A stretch of DNA of 64,000 nt from assembly GCF_000714545.1 (NCBI RefSeq), contig NZ_AUNB01000095.1, forward strand, positions 58,849 to 122,848, written 5' to 3'. The notes under the pieces are model-generated. The model worked only from the letters and a program-made list of their open reading frames with translations, did no database searches and had not been told where the DNA came from. The translations under genes and the position numbers were made by a program. Shown here in pieces: positions 27,142 to 35,983 of the stretch; the stretch's first letter is position 1, and the number at the start of each line of letters is the position of its first letter. This DNA comes from Thioclava indica (GTDB taxonomy: Bacteria > Pseudomonadota > Alphaproteobacteria > Rhodobacterales > Rhodobacteraceae).

Positions 27142-27594
27142 ATGAAGCTAGAAGAGTTCTTTCCCTATCGCCTCGCCATCGCCGCCGAGGCTTTTTCGCG
27201 CAACCTGCAAGATGTGTATGCGCGCGAATTCGGCCTGTCGCGTGAGGAATGGCGCCTGATGTCCATTCTCGACGGGGTTGGTCGTATCAGCTCGCTCGAT
27301 ATCGCGCGGCGCACAACGCTGGATAAGGTGCAGGTCAGCCGCGCCGCCGCGCGCCTTGAGTCCAAGGGTCTGATCGAGCGCCATATTCCCGACAGCGACC
27401 GACGGTTGCGCGAATATGAATGCACCGCAAACGGGCGTAAACTTTACAAAACCGCCCGCAGCAAGGTGAATGCGCGCGCGCAAACGATGCTCGATGCGAT
27501 GCCCGCCGCGCAGCGCGAGGCGCTTGAACAGGGCGTGAATGCCCTGATCGAAACGCTCGCGCTGGATATCGAGACGCGCAAAGAGCCGCGCTAA
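27142..27594 (+). CDS. MarR-family transcriptional regulator
   Basis: Small winged-helix regulator, 150 residues: FFPYRLAIAAEAFSRNL at the N-terminus, recognition helix DKVQVSRAAARLESKGL near 62-78 and wing DSDRRLREYECT. It closely resembles the MarR protein next to hmgA at 35984 (shared FxPYxLA, WRxM and SRAAARLE patterns), so the two are probably paralogues. It follows hpaR in the same direction and its stop overlaps the dctM stop on the other strand by four bases. Its targets are unknown; aromatic-acid genes nearby are the obvious candidates. Confidence 0.85.
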   Translation: MKLEEFFPYRLAIAAEAFSRNLQDVYAREFGLSREEWRLMSILDGVGRISSLDIARRTTLDKVQVSRAAARLESKGLIERHIPDSDRRLREYECTANGRKLYKTARSKVNARAQTMLDAMPAAQREALEQGVNALIETLALDIETRKEPR

Positions 27595-28904
27595 CCGCCC
27601 ACAAGCCAGAGCGATATGATCGGAAAGGCCACGATCAGCGTGATGCGCACGATATCGGCCACCCAGAACCACAAGATCCCGCGAAACATCGTCGAAAGCG
27701 GCACGTCCGGCAGCACCGAGCGCAGCACGAACACGTTCATCCCCACGGGCGGCGTGATCAGCGAAATCTCGGTCGCAACGACCACGATCACCGCAAACCA
27801 GATCAGCGCGTTATCGGGGTTTGCCAGCACGCCCGAGCCGAAATCGAGCTGATAGATCAGCGGGTAGAAAATCGGCACGGTCAGCAGGATCATCGACAGG
27901 CTTTCCAGCACCATGCCGAGCACCATGTAGATCAGCACGATCAGGATAATCACCTCATAGCCGCCAAGGCCAAGGTTATACACCAGATCGGCCAGCGCAT
28001 CGGGCAACCCCGCGAAGGTGACGAAATTGCCGAAAATCTCGGCCCCGATCACGATGGCAAAAATCATCGCCGAGGCAATCGCGGCATCAATCAGCGCGCC
28101 CCAAAGTGCCTTGAGCCGAAGCCCTCCGACCGCCGCCGCGATAACAACAGCCGCCGCAGCGCCCATGCCGGCCGCCTCGATCGGGGTGAAGAAGCCGCCG
28201 TAAATGCCCACCATGATAAAGACAAACAACGCCAGCGTCGCCAGCACGCCGACAACATCGGTGCGCTTCATCGCGACGGGTTTGCGCACCTCGGGCGCGA
28301 GCTCCGGTTTCAAGCGCACCGCCACCATAACGGCCACCAGATACAGGCCAATACCAAGGACACCCGGCACGATGCCCGCGATGAACAGCTTGCCAATATC
28401 GCTTTCGGTGAGCAGGCCGAAAATGATCATGATGACCGAAGGCGGGATCAGGATCCCCAGCGTGCCCCCTGCCGCAATTGCTCCGGTCGCAAGACTGTCG
28501 TGATAGCCAAAGCGGCGCATCGAGGGCATCGCCACTTTCGACATCGTGGCCGCCGTGGCCAGGGACGAGCCGCACACCGCCGAAAACCCGCCGCAAGACA
28601 GGATCGTCGCCATCGCCAGCCCGCCGCGCATCCGTCCGAAAACCCGATCCGCGCCGGTGAACAACCCGCTGGCGATGCCAGATCCGGCCAGAACATTGCC
28701 CATAAAGATAAACAGCGGCACGACCGAAAGCGAATAGTTCATACCCGTTTCAAACACCGCACTGCCGACCATCGACCCCGCAGCGTCCACGCCACGCATC
28801 GCGGCAAACCCCGCGCCGCCCACCAGCGCCATCGCAAACGCAATCGGGACGCGCAGGAACACCAGCGCCAGCAGAATGGCAAGCGCAATAAGAGAGATCG
28901 TCAT
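27591..28904 (-). CDS. dctM: TRAP transporter large membrane subunit
   Basis: DctM-type subunit with twelve predicted membrane spans that carries the translocation pathway of a sodium-coupled TRAP importer. Family features are MTISLIALAILLALVFLRVPIAFA at the start (quoted: VFLRVPIAFAMALVG), GSSLATAATMSKVAMPSM and GTLGILIPPSVIMIIFG. I chose the ATG at 28904 because GGAGG precedes it and it overlaps the dctQ stop (ATGA); the in-frame upstream extension is antisense-like and lacks family match. Length 437 residues is normal. Confidence 0.93.
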   Translation of the reverse strand: MTISLIALAILLALVFLRVPIAFAMALVGGAGFAAMRGVDAAGSMVGSAVFETGMNYSLSVVPLFIFMGNVLAGSGIASGLFTGADRVFGRMRGGLAMATILSCGGFSAVCGSSLATAATMSKVAMPSMRRFGYHDSLATGAIAAGGTLGILIPPSVIMIIFGLLTESDIGKLFIAGIVPGVLGIGLYLVAVMVAVRLKPELAPEVRKPVAMKRTDVVGVLATLALFVFIMVGIYGGFFTPIEAAGMGAAAAVVIAAAVGGLRLKALWGALIDAAIASAMIFAIVIGAEIFGNFVTFAGLPDALADLVYNLGLGGYEVIILIVLIYMVLGMVLESLSMILLTVPIFYPLIYQLDFGSGVLANPDNALIWFAVIVVVATEISLITPPVGMNVFVLRSVLPDVPLSTMFRGILWFWVADIVRITLIVAFPIISLWLVGG

Positions 28905-29347
28905 TCGGGCCTCCGAAGGATCGCAACCACTGCGGAGACAGCAAAGCTGAGGCTGCCAATCACGCCCAGATACCAAAGCTTGATGCCAAGGCCCGATGTT
29001 GCAAGTTGTGTGTGGAACTGGTCCTGCGTCAGGATCACAAGCCGCCATGCGAAATACGCCATAACCAGCGCCGCGACCGCGCCACCGATCCGCGCAAGCG
29101 CACGGCGCACAACAGCAGGCAGCAGCGGCACCAGCAGATCAACCTCGACATGCCCGCCCTTGCCCGTGGTCAGCGGCATTGCCACAAACACCAGCGCCCC
29201 CAGCAGAACCTGCGTGATCTCATAGGCGCCGGTCAGCGGATTGTTGAACGCATAGCGGCCAATCACGTCGATGCAGGTGACGAGGATCAACCCCGTCACC
29301 AGACCTGCCGCGATCGCCTCAAGGATGAAGCGGACGCGTGCAATCAT
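28901..29347 (-). CDS. dctQ: TRAP transporter small membrane subunit
   Basis: DctQ-type subunit, 148 residues, four hydrophobic segments (about 8-28, 45-62, 85-105 and 123-143) with the typical RYAFNNPLTGAYEITQVLL after the first span and KGGHVEVDLL before the third. Start and stop overlap dctP and dctM by four bases each, so the three proteins are coupled in translation. Confidence 0.92.
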   Translation of the reverse strand: MIARVRFILEAIAAGLVTGLILVTCIDVIGRYAFNNPLTGAYEITQVLLGALVFVAMPLTTGKGGHVEVDLLVPLLPAVVRRALARIGGAVAALVMAYFAWRLVILTQDQFHTQLATSGLGIKLWYLGVIGSLSFAVSAVVAILRRPE

Positions 29348-30384
29348 ACGGAAACGCCCGTCATCTTGCGGAACTCGGCCAGTGCCGCGCGCCCGTCATA
29401 GTCGCCGTCCAGACCGTCGGACCACTGTCCTTCCAGCACGCTGGCTTGCGATTTGATCGCATCGAGCACGCCCGCAGGCGCGGTCTCGGCCACCATGCCA
29501 CCCTTTTCCGCCGCCGCCTTGCCGCGATCATCTGCGCCGTTCCAAGCCTTGCCCACGCGGGTTGCAAAGGCCAGCCCGGACAGATCAGAAATCGCCTTTT
29601 GATCGGCGGGCGAGATCGCGTCCCATTTGCCGGAATTCATCACGAGGAACCAGGTGGTGTTGTAGATGCCGCCCGGAATGGTCGTGGTGTATTTCAGGTA
29701 ATCGGCAAGGTTGAACGAGGCAATCGCATCATAGGGGAACGTCACCCCGTCAACGACCCCGCGCGAGAGTTTTTCATAGACCTCACCCGAGGGCGTAAAG
29801 ATCGTCTCGACGCCGAAATGGCTCATGAGATCGGCGACATAGCCGCCCGGCACGCGCATCTTGAGGCCTTGCAAATCCTCGATCTTGTTAATCGGGCGCT
29901 TGTTGTTGTGAACCATTCCGGGGCCGTGGTTGAACAGGCCCAAAAGATGCGTTCCGGCGTGTTCCTTATCAGCCCCCAGCTTTTCGGTGTAGACCGTCCA
30001 GAAGGCTTCGGACATCGAGATGGCATCATTGCCAAGGAAGCTGAACTGACCGACGCGGGAATTCTTGAACCGGTCATCCTGGGTAAAGCTGTGCAGACCG
30101 TAGGTGATATCGGCAACGCCATCGCGCGCCATGTCAAAATGCGACGGCGGCGAGCCAAGCGGCTTGACCAGCACCCGAATACGCACGCGGCCTTCGGTGG
30201 CTTTCTCGATGTCCTTGGCCCAAGGCTTGATCGCCCCGACGACAATCGGATGGCGCGGCGGCAGCCAGCTTGACAGCACCAGATCGACGCCATCGGCGCG
30301 GGCCGGAATTGCCGGCAGCGCAAGGGTTGCGCCCGCCATTGCGGCGGTTCCCAGGAACGCCCGTTTGGTTAGTTTGCTCATCAT
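29344..30384 (-). CDS. dctP: TRAP transporter substrate-binding protein
   Basis: Periplasmic DctP-family receptor, 346 residues. A signal peptide ends in PAIPARA near residue 31; its basic start TKRAFLG is Tat-like but has Lys-Arg rather than Arg-Arg. The ligand-carboxylate arginine is expected in MRVPGGYVADLM, the conserved DctP segment near 175. GGGGAGGAAACG precedes the ATG. A HpaR-like palindrome lies 54 bases upstream and the gene follows the homogentisate operon, so the cargo may be a hydroxyphenylacetate or similar aromatic acid. That is inference. Confidence 0.9.
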   Translation of the reverse strand: MMSKLTKRAFLGTAAMAGATLALPAIPARADGVDLVLSSWLPPRHPIVVGAIKPWAKDIEKATEGRVRIRVLVKPLGSPPSHFDMARDGVADITYGLHSFTQDDRFKNSRVGQFSFLGNDAISMSEAFWTVYTEKLGADKEHAGTHLLGLFNHGPGMVHNNKRPINKIEDLQGLKMRVPGGYVADLMSHFGVETIFTPSGEVYEKLSRGVVDGVTFPYDAIASFNLADYLKYTTTIPGGIYNTTWFLVMNSGKWDAISPADQKAISDLSGLAFATRVGKAWNGADDRGKAAAEKGGMVAETAPAGVLDAIKSQASVLEGQWSDGLDGDYDGRAALAEFRKMTGVSV

Positions 30385-30438
30385 CGTTTCCTCCCCTGAA
30401 TGATGAATTCACGCGATTTTCGCGCCATCGTTTTTTAA

Positions 30439-30452
30439 CTTAACCTGTTAAG
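30439..30452. promoter_or_regulatory. Second HpaR-like operator, before the TRAP operon
   Basis: CTTAACCTGTTAAG, identical to the hpaF/hpaR palindrome except for one central base, with perfect 6-bp arms CTTAAC/GTTAAG counted around the centre. It overlaps the last codons of the DUF2783 gene and lies 54 bases upstream of dctP. A candidate TTGACA on the minus strand is at 30475-30480. Confidence 0.7.
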
Positions 30453-30687
30453 TGTTTGCCGATATCGGGCGGGCTGTCAAAGGTTCATCCCCCTCTTGCC
30501 CGGCACGGCCCGCCAGCTCGAAAGCGGCATCCAGCACCTGCGCATCGCCGATATGGTTCATCAGGATCAGGATCAGGCGGGCATTGAGCGCAGCGCTTTG
30601 CGCCCCGTCCAACCCCTGATGCGCCGCGATCAGCCGTTCATAAATCCCGTCGTGATCTTGCATATTGAGATGTGTGATCAGGCTCAT
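30448..30687 (-). CDS. DUF2783 small protein, probable partner of the flavin hydroxylase
   Basis: Protein of 79 residues of the DUF2783 type, found beside FAD-dependent aromatic hydroxylases. It has two helical stretches (DHDGIYERLIAAHQG and ALNARLILILMNHIGD) and a polar tail, no signal or membrane segment. Its start overlaps the hydroxylase stop by four bases. In Pseudomonas putida the 3-hydroxyphenylacetate 6-hydroxylase consists of a flavoprotein, MhaA, and a small coupling protein, MhaB; this protein could fill the MhaB role. Homology to MhaB is not shown by anything I can see. Confidence 0.75.
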   Translation of the reverse strand: MSLITHLNMQDHDGIYERLIAAHQGLDGAQSAALNARLILILMNHIGDAQVLDAAFELAGRAGQEGDEPLTARPISANT

Positions 30688-32240
30688 CGTGATCCCTCCG
30701 TGATCGCTGCAAGCTGCGCGTTGATCGTGTCCGCGTCGGCCTCGGCCCAGCGGGCGGCCACGACTTGATCGGGACGGATCAGATACAGCGCCTGCCCCGC
30801 CTGCCCCAGATAGCGTTGGCGCAACTCGGGCATCTCGGCCAGTTCCAGCACCCGCAGCGCGCAGCCTTCAGGCGCTGCGACACCAATTGCGAGCAGCGTA
30901 AAGCCCCCCGCAAGTTGCGAGAGCAGCCAGTCATTGCCCAACGGCGCATCGGGCGCGACCGAGCCGGGGCGCGACGATGCCGGCATTTGCGCGCAATCGG
31001 GTGCTGCGTCGAGCGGATAGGTGCAGGGCACCGACAGACGCCCCGAATTCACCATCGGACGGGCGAATTCGGCATGTTCCGATAGCGCCAGAACAGCATC
31101 GCGGAACCAGCGTTCGGCCCCGTCGCGCGGCGACATGAACCGCGTGGTGCGGCTGGAATTGGCGATATTCTCGTCCGAGCCGTAGGTGCGTTCCGCGTCA
31201 TAGCCTGCCAGCAGCGCCGCCGGAGCCGCGCCCTCAAGCACCGCCGCCAAACGCCACCCCAGCGCGTCAACGTCTTGCAAGCCGCCATTGCCGCCGCGCG
31301 CACCAAAGGGCGAGACGACATGCGCGCTATCCCCGACAAAGATCACCCGGTCATGGACGAACTTCTTCAGCCGCCGACATTGGAACGTGTAGATCGACGT
31401 CCAGTCGAGCGTGAAATCGCTACGCCCCAGCGCCTTTTCGATGCGCGGAATGATGCGTTCGGGTTTGCGCTCTTCCTCGGGGTCGCTGTCCCAGCCCAGT
31501 TGCAGGTCGATGCGATAGATATTGTCGGGCTGTTTGTGCAGCAGCGCGGATTGCCCCGCGTGGAATTCCGGCTCGAACCAGAACCAGCGCTCGGGGGGGA
31601 AGTCAGCCTGCATCTCGATATCGGCAATGAGGAAACGTTCCTCGAACAGCACGCCCTCGAACTCAAGCCCCATCATTTCGCGGATCGGCGAACGTGCCCC
31701 GTCGCAGGCCAGCAGATAGTCTGCCTCAAGCGCATATTCACCATCAGGCGTTTCAATGGCGACGCGCGCATGATCGGCGTGCTGATCCAGCCCGACAACC
31801 TTGTTCTTGAAACGCAGATCAATCAGCGGATTGGCCAGCGCCTGCGCAACCAGATATTCCTCAACGTAATATTGCTGAAGGTTCACGAAAGCGGGCATCT
31901 TGTGGCCGTCTTCGGGGAGAAGATCGAAGTTGAACACCTCGCGCGCGCCGTGATGGGTGCGGCCGACTTTCCACGTCACCCCCTTTTGCACGCAGGTCTC
32001 GCCCACGCCCAGACGATCAAGGATCTCAAGCGAGCGTTTCGACCAGCAGATCGCACGGCTGCCGACGGACACGACGTTGTTGTCATCCAGAACGACCGAG
32101 CCAACCCCGTGATTGGCCAGCTCGATCGCGGCGGCGAGGCCAATCGGCCCCGCGCCCACGATGATCACCTTGTGACGCGGCTCGGGCGTGTTCAGCCCCG
32201 CCGGTGCCACATAGTCGAACGGTTTGTAATCATATGGCAT
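30684..32240 (-). CDS. FAD-dependent aromatic hydroxylase (PHBH/MhpA-type)
   Basis: Flavoprotein monooxygenase, 518 residues. The dinucleotide fold is at KVIIVGAGPIGLAAAIELA (about 24-42), the DG motif in YLLACDGARSPIRE near 180 and the second FAD motif in VIFVGDSAHVVSPFGARGG near 300; the C-terminal thioredoxin-like region common in phenol hydroxylase-like enzymes follows. In an operon ending in homogentisate cleavage it most likely hydroxylates a ring to give homogentisate, for example 3-hydroxyphenylacetate as in P. putida MhaA. 4-Hydroxyphenylacetate 1-hydroxylation or another substrate is also possible. Confidence 0.85.
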   Translation of the reverse strand: MPYDYKPFDYVAPAGLNTPEPRHKVIIVGAGPIGLAAAIELANHGVGSVVLDDNNVVSVGSRAICWSKRSLEILDRLGVGETCVQKGVTWKVGRTHHGAREVFNFDLLPEDGHKMPAFVNLQQYYVEEYLVAQALANPLIDLRFKNKVVGLDQHADHARVAIETPDGEYALEADYLLACDGARSPIREMMGLEFEGVLFEERFLIADIEMQADFPPERWFWFEPEFHAGQSALLHKQPDNIYRIDLQLGWDSDPEEERKPERIIPRIEKALGRSDFTLDWTSIYTFQCRRLKKFVHDRVIFVGDSAHVVSPFGARGGNGGLQDVDALGWRLAAVLEGAAPAALLAGYDAERTYGSDENIANSSRTTRFMSPRDGAERWFRDAVLALSEHAEFARPMVNSGRLSVPCTYPLDAAPDCAQMPASSRPGSVAPDAPLGNDWLLSQLAGGFTLLAIGVAAPEGCALRVLELAEMPELRQRYLGQAGQALYLIRPDQVVAARWAEADADTINAQLAAITEGSR

Positions 32241-32267
32241 TGGGCCCTCCTCCCTTGCTCAAGCATC

Positions 32268-33218
32268 TCAGCCTTGCAGCGCGTCCCACATTTCGCGGTC
32301 GCGCTCGGCCGTCCAGATGCGCGGCGTGTCGATGCCACGGGCCTCGTCATAGGCGCGCGCCACGTTGAACGGCAGGCAATGTTCATAGATCGCGTAATCG
32401 GCGAATTTCGGATCGCAAGCCGCACGCACCGCATCCCACGCCTCTTTCAGCGAGCCGCCGCGTGCGACGACTTTTTCCACCGGCTTGTAGGTCGAGCGCA
32501 CGAAATCAGCGGTGTTTTCCAGCGCCTCGGCGACCTTTTCCTCGCCCACCAGCGCATCCCCGCGCCCCGGTGCAATCGCTTTGGGTTCGAACGTTGCGAT
32601 ATTGGCCAGCGTCTCGGGCCAGTCGTTGAAATGCCCGTCGCCGCAATAGCAAGCCGAGTGGTATTCCACGATATCGCCGGTGAACATCACCTCTTGATCG
32701 GGCACCCAGATCACGGCATCGCCCGCCGTATGAGCGCGCCCGAGTTTCATGATATCCACCCGGCGCTTGCCCAGATAAACGGTCATCATCTCCGAAAAGG
32801 TGGTGGTGGGGCGCGTCAGGCCGGGGATTTCCTCATGGCCTTGGAACAGACGCGGGAAGCGACCGAATTCGCTATCCCAATCTTCCTGACCGCGCTCTTC
32901 GACCATCGCGCCCGCAGCGTCGGACATGATGATTTCACGCGCGCCATAGGCCGAAGCGCCCAGCACCCGCACCGCGTGATAATGGGTCAGCACCAGATGG
33001 CTGATCGGCTTGTCCGTGACCGAGCGCACACAGTCAATCACCTTGCGCGCCAGACGCGGGGTGGCCTGTGCCTCCACGATCATCACGCTTTCATCGCCAA
33101 TGATGACGCCGGTGTTGGGATCGCCCTCGGCCGTAAAGGCATAAAGCCCCTCGCCGACCTGCGTGAAGCTGATTTTCTTGTCTTCCATATCGCCTTGCGA
33201 TGCGAATGCCTTGGCCAT
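32268..33218 (-). CDS. Metallo-beta-lactamase-fold protein with altered metal site
   Basis: MBL-fold protein of 316 residues inside the homogentisate operon. The usual HxHxDH motif reads H79-Y-H81-A-V-R84, so the Asp and third His are replaced by Val and Arg. His163 (GRAHTAGDAV) and the bridging Asp182 (FTGDIVEY) remain, but the last His ligand is Arg219 (APGRGD). All three ligands of one metal site are kept and those unique to the second site are lost, which predicts a mononuclear or non-hydrolytic protein. A 19-base gap separates it from fahA. The function is unknown; a thioesterase or lactonase role in aromatic catabolism would be a guess. Confidence 0.82.
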   Translation of the reverse strand: MAKAFASQGDMEDKKISFTQVGEGLYAFTAEGDPNTGVIIGDESVMIVEAQATPRLARKVIDCVRSVTDKPISHLVLTHYHAVRVLGASAYGAREIIMSDAAGAMVEERGQEDWDSEFGRFPRLFQGHEEIPGLTRPTTTFSEMMTVYLGKRRVDIMKLGRAHTAGDAVIWVPDQEVMFTGDIVEYHSACYCGDGHFNDWPETLANIATFEPKAIAPGRGDALVGEEKVAEALENTADFVRSTYKPVEKVVARGGSLKEAWDAVRAACDPKFADYAIYEHCLPFNVARAYDEARGIDTPRIWTAERDREMWDALQG

Positions 33219-33236
33219 GTAACTGTTCCTTCTAAC

Positions 33237-34472
33237 TTATTTCGCCCAATCGGGCAGATCGGCGGCGGGCAGGATCTGCCCCGCGCAATCGCCGAACCCG
33301 ATGCGGTATCCAGTGCCTTGCGCGGCCCCGCGCAGGGTCAGCGTGTCGCCATCCTCGATGAAGCTGCGCGTCGTGCCATCGGGCAGTTCCAGCGGCTCCT
33401 TGCCCGACCACGACATCTCCAGCAGCGAGCCGCGGCTGTCCGGCGTCACGCCCGAAATCGTGCCAGACCCCAGCAGATCGCCCACCCGCATCGCACAGCC
33501 GGAACTGGTGTGATGGGCCAGTTGTTGCGCCGCCGAGTAATAGAGTTCGCGCGTGTTGGTGTGCGAAATCACCGCCTCGGTCCCGTCTTGGGGTTGCAGG
33601 GCGACCTCTAGCGAGATGTCGTAATTCATCGGCCCCGGTTCGGACAGATAAGGCAGCAAGGGACGCTCACGTTCAGGCGTTGCAACGCGGAACGGTTCCA
33701 GCGCGGCTTTGGTCACAATCCACGGGGATATCGTTGTCGCGGTCGCTTTGCCCTGAAACGGCCCAAGCGGGACATATTCCCAAGCCTGGATATCGCGCGC
33801 CGACCAGTCATTGAGCAGCACATAGCCAAAGATCATCTCATCAGCCTGCGCCACCGAGATCATCCCTTGCGAGGGCTGCCCGACGATCGCGCCAAATTCC
33901 AGCTCGATGTCGAAACGGGCCGAAGGGGCAAAGCGGGGCAGCTCGTCATTTGGCCCCTTCACCTGCCCCAAAGGCCGCGTGACCGGCGTGCCAGACACCA
34001 CCACCGACGAGGCGCGCCCGTTATAGCCAATCGGGATGCTCAGCCAGTTCGCAGGCAGCGCGTTTTCCGCCCCGCGAAAGATCGTGCCGACATTCATCGC
34101 GTGGTTCTTGCCGGCGTAGAAATCGGTATATTCCGCGACGCGGAAGGGCATCAGCATTTTTGCTTGCGATTGCGCGACAAGATGCGGCTCGACCGCCGCG
34201 CGATGTGCCTCGTTTGACAGCAATTCGCTTAGACGCGCGCGCAGATCGGCCCAGAGCTGCGGCCCGGCCTCCATGACGCGGTTCCAGGCAGGCTCGGCAA
34301 ACAGTGCCGCATCAAGCCCGTGATCGACTGCGCCCAGATCAAGGATCTGATCGCCAATCGCCACACCCATCCGCGCGCCGCGACCGTCGTCAAATACGCC
34401 ATACGGCAGGTTCTGAATTGGGAAGTCCGTGTCGCCATTTGCAGACGCCACCCAGCTTTTCAAATCCGTCAT
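33237..34472 (-). CDS. fahA: Fumarylacetoacetase
   Basis: Last enzyme of the homogentisate pathway; hydrolyses fumarylacetoacetate to fumarate and acetoacetate. Length 411 residues with an N-terminal SH3-like part and the FAH catalytic domain. Visible motifs are [15 protein letters not shown] (catalytic His in the Glu/His dyad), the metal-site acids in [12 protein letters not shown], and [19 protein letters not shown]. The ATG overlaps the hmgA stop by four bases, so the two genes are translationally coupled. Confidence 0.95.
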   Translation of the reverse strand: MTDLKSWVASANGDTDFPIQNLPYGVFDDGRGARMGVAIGDQILDLGAVDHGLDAALFAEPAWNRVMEAGPQLWADLRARLSELLSNEAHRAAVEPHLVAQSQAKMLMPFRVAEYTDFYAGKNHAMNVGTIFRGAENALPANWLSIPIGYNGRASSVVVSGTPVTRPLGQVKGPNDELPRFAPSARFDIELEFGAIVGQPSQGMISVAQADEMIFGYVLLNDWSARDIQAWEYVPLGPFQGKATATTISPWIVTKAALEPFRVATPERERPLLPYLSEPGPMNYDISLEVALQPQDGTEAVISHTNTRELYYSAAQQLAHHTSSGCAMRVGDLLGSGTISGVTPDSRGSLLEMSWSGKEPLELPDGTTRSFIEDGDTLTLRGAAQGTGYRIGFGDCAGQILPAADLPDWAK

Positions 34473-35830
34473 TTGGTCCCCGGTTTTCCGTCAAATTTCT
34501 TTTCAATGCTGTCCCAGCAATCGATGTAGTCGTCCTGCAACGGTGCCTCGTTGGCAGCGAACGCCGTCAGGTGCTGGGGAAAGCGCGTCTCGAACATGAA
34601 CTGCATCGTGTTGTCTTGCAGCACCGGCTTCATCGGCTCGTTGCTGGCATGTTCAAACGCGGCGCGGTCAGGCCCATGCGGCAGCATCATGTTATGCAGG
34701 CTCAATCCACCGGGCACAAAGCCCTGCGGCTTGGCGTCATAAATGCCGTAAATATTGCCCATCATCTCGGACATGATGTTCTTGTGATACCACGGCGGGC
34801 GGAAGGTATGCTCGGCCACCATCCAACGCTCGCGGAACAGAACGAAGTCGATATTGGCCGTGCCTTCCTGCCCTGACGGCGCGGTCAGCACGGTAAAGAT
34901 CGAGGGATCGGGATGGTCAAACAGGACCGCGCCGACCGGACTATAGGTGCGCAGATCGTATTTATAGGCGCAGTAATTGCCATGCCACGCCACGACATCC
35001 AGCGGGCTGTGATCGATGAAGGTCTCGTGGAACTGACCGCACCATTTGATGACGACGCGGCTAGGGGCATCGCGGTCTTCAAACGCCGCGACAGGACATT
35101 TGAAATCACGCGGATTGGCGAGGCAATTCGCGCCGATCGGGCCACGCCCCGGCAGGTCGAATTTCTGCCCGTAATTCTCGCACACAAAGCCGCGCGCCGG
35201 CCCTTCAAGCACCTCGACGCGATAGACCAGCCCGCGCGGGATGATCGCGATTTCCTTGGGTTCGAGGTCGATGATCCCCAGCTCGGTGCAAAACCGCAGG
35301 CGGCCTTCTTGTGGCACAACCAGCAGCTCGCTATCGGCGGAAAAGAAATACTCGTCCTGCATCGATTGCGTGACCAGATAGATATGGCTGGCCATGCCGA
35401 CTTGCGTGTTCACATCGCCCGCCGTGGTGACCGTGCGCATCCCCGTCAGCCATGTCAGCGCGGCCTCGGTATGGGGCACCGGATCCCAGCGATATTGACC
35501 AAGGCTGATCACATCGGGGTCCACATTGGGCGCAGATTTCCAATAGGGCACGTCGATCTTGGCAAAGCGACCGGTATGTTTCACCGAAGGCCGGATGCGA
35601 TAGCACCAAGTGCGTTCATTCTGCCCGCGCGGCGCGGTAAAGGCGGTGCCCGAGAGTTGCTCGGCATACAGTCCATATTCGCATTTCTGCGGGCTATTCT
35701 GGCCTTGGGGCAAGGCGCCGGGTAGCGCCTCGGTCTCGAAATCATTGCCGAAACCGGGCATGTAGCCTGCATGTGTTCCGGTGGTGGTGCCGGCCCTGAT
35801 CATACCCTCGGGCAAAGACTGATCACTCAT
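34469..35830 (-). CDS. hmgA: Homogentisate 1,2-dioxygenase
   Basis: Fe(II) ring-cleavage dioxygenase that opens homogentisate to maleylacetoacetate. The 453-residue protein has the full metal triad His349 (PPWYHKN), Glu355 (IMSEMMGN) and His385 (MMLPHGPD), with the same 6- and 30-residue spacing as the human enzyme. First gene of a minus-strand operon hmgA-fahA-MBL-hydroxylase-DUF2783, preceded by two spaced inverted repeats shared with the divergent MarR gene. GGAGGAATTC-type sequence precedes the ATG. Confidence 0.97.
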   Translation of the reverse strand: MSDQSLPEGMIRAGTTTGTHAGYMPGFGNDFETEALPGALPQGQNSPQKCEYGLYAEQLSGTAFTAPRGQNERTWCYRIRPSVKHTGRFAKIDVPYWKSAPNVDPDVISLGQYRWDPVPHTEAALTWLTGMRTVTTAGDVNTQVGMASHIYLVTQSMQDEYFFSADSELLVVPQEGRLRFCTELGIIDLEPKEIAIIPRGLVYRVEVLEGPARGFVCENYGQKFDLPGRGPIGANCLANPRDFKCPVAAFEDRDAPSRVVIKWCGQFHETFIDHSPLDVVAWHGNYCAYKYDLRTYSPVGAVLFDHPDPSIFTVLTAPSGQEGTANIDFVLFRERWMVAEHTFRPPWYHKNIMSEMMGNIYGIYDAKPQGFVPGGLSLHNMMLPHGPDRAAFEHASNEPMKPVLQDNTMQFMFETRFPQHLTAFAANEAPLQDDYIDCWDSIEKKFDGKPGTK

Positions 35831-35887
35831 CTGAATTCCTCCGTCTCATCGCCCCGACTCCCCTCGGGGTGCTTGGCGTAATCTTTT

Positions 35888-35931
35888 GTTGCATGCGCAA
35901 CGATGTCAAGAATAATTGTTGCATTTGCAAC
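35888..35931. promoter_or_regulatory. Twin GTTGC-N4-GCAAC operators, hmgA/MarR region
   Basis: Two copies of GTTGC-4 bases-GCAAC (35888-35901 and 35918-35931) start exactly 30 bases apart, close to three DNA turns. A minus-strand TTGACA (35904-35909) lies between them and the left site falls in the -35/-10 spacer toward hmgA. They are likely bound by the MarR protein encoded at 35984. Confidence 0.75.
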
Positions 35932-35983
35932 AGGTTTGATATTCAACTGACACCAACAGATCGCTCGAAATGACGCAGGCTTC

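Noticed and set aside
31275..33611. 778-codon open frame opposite the hydroxylase, MBL and fahA genes
   Set aside because: It spans three real genes on the other strand, has no ribosome binding site and no recognisable motif.
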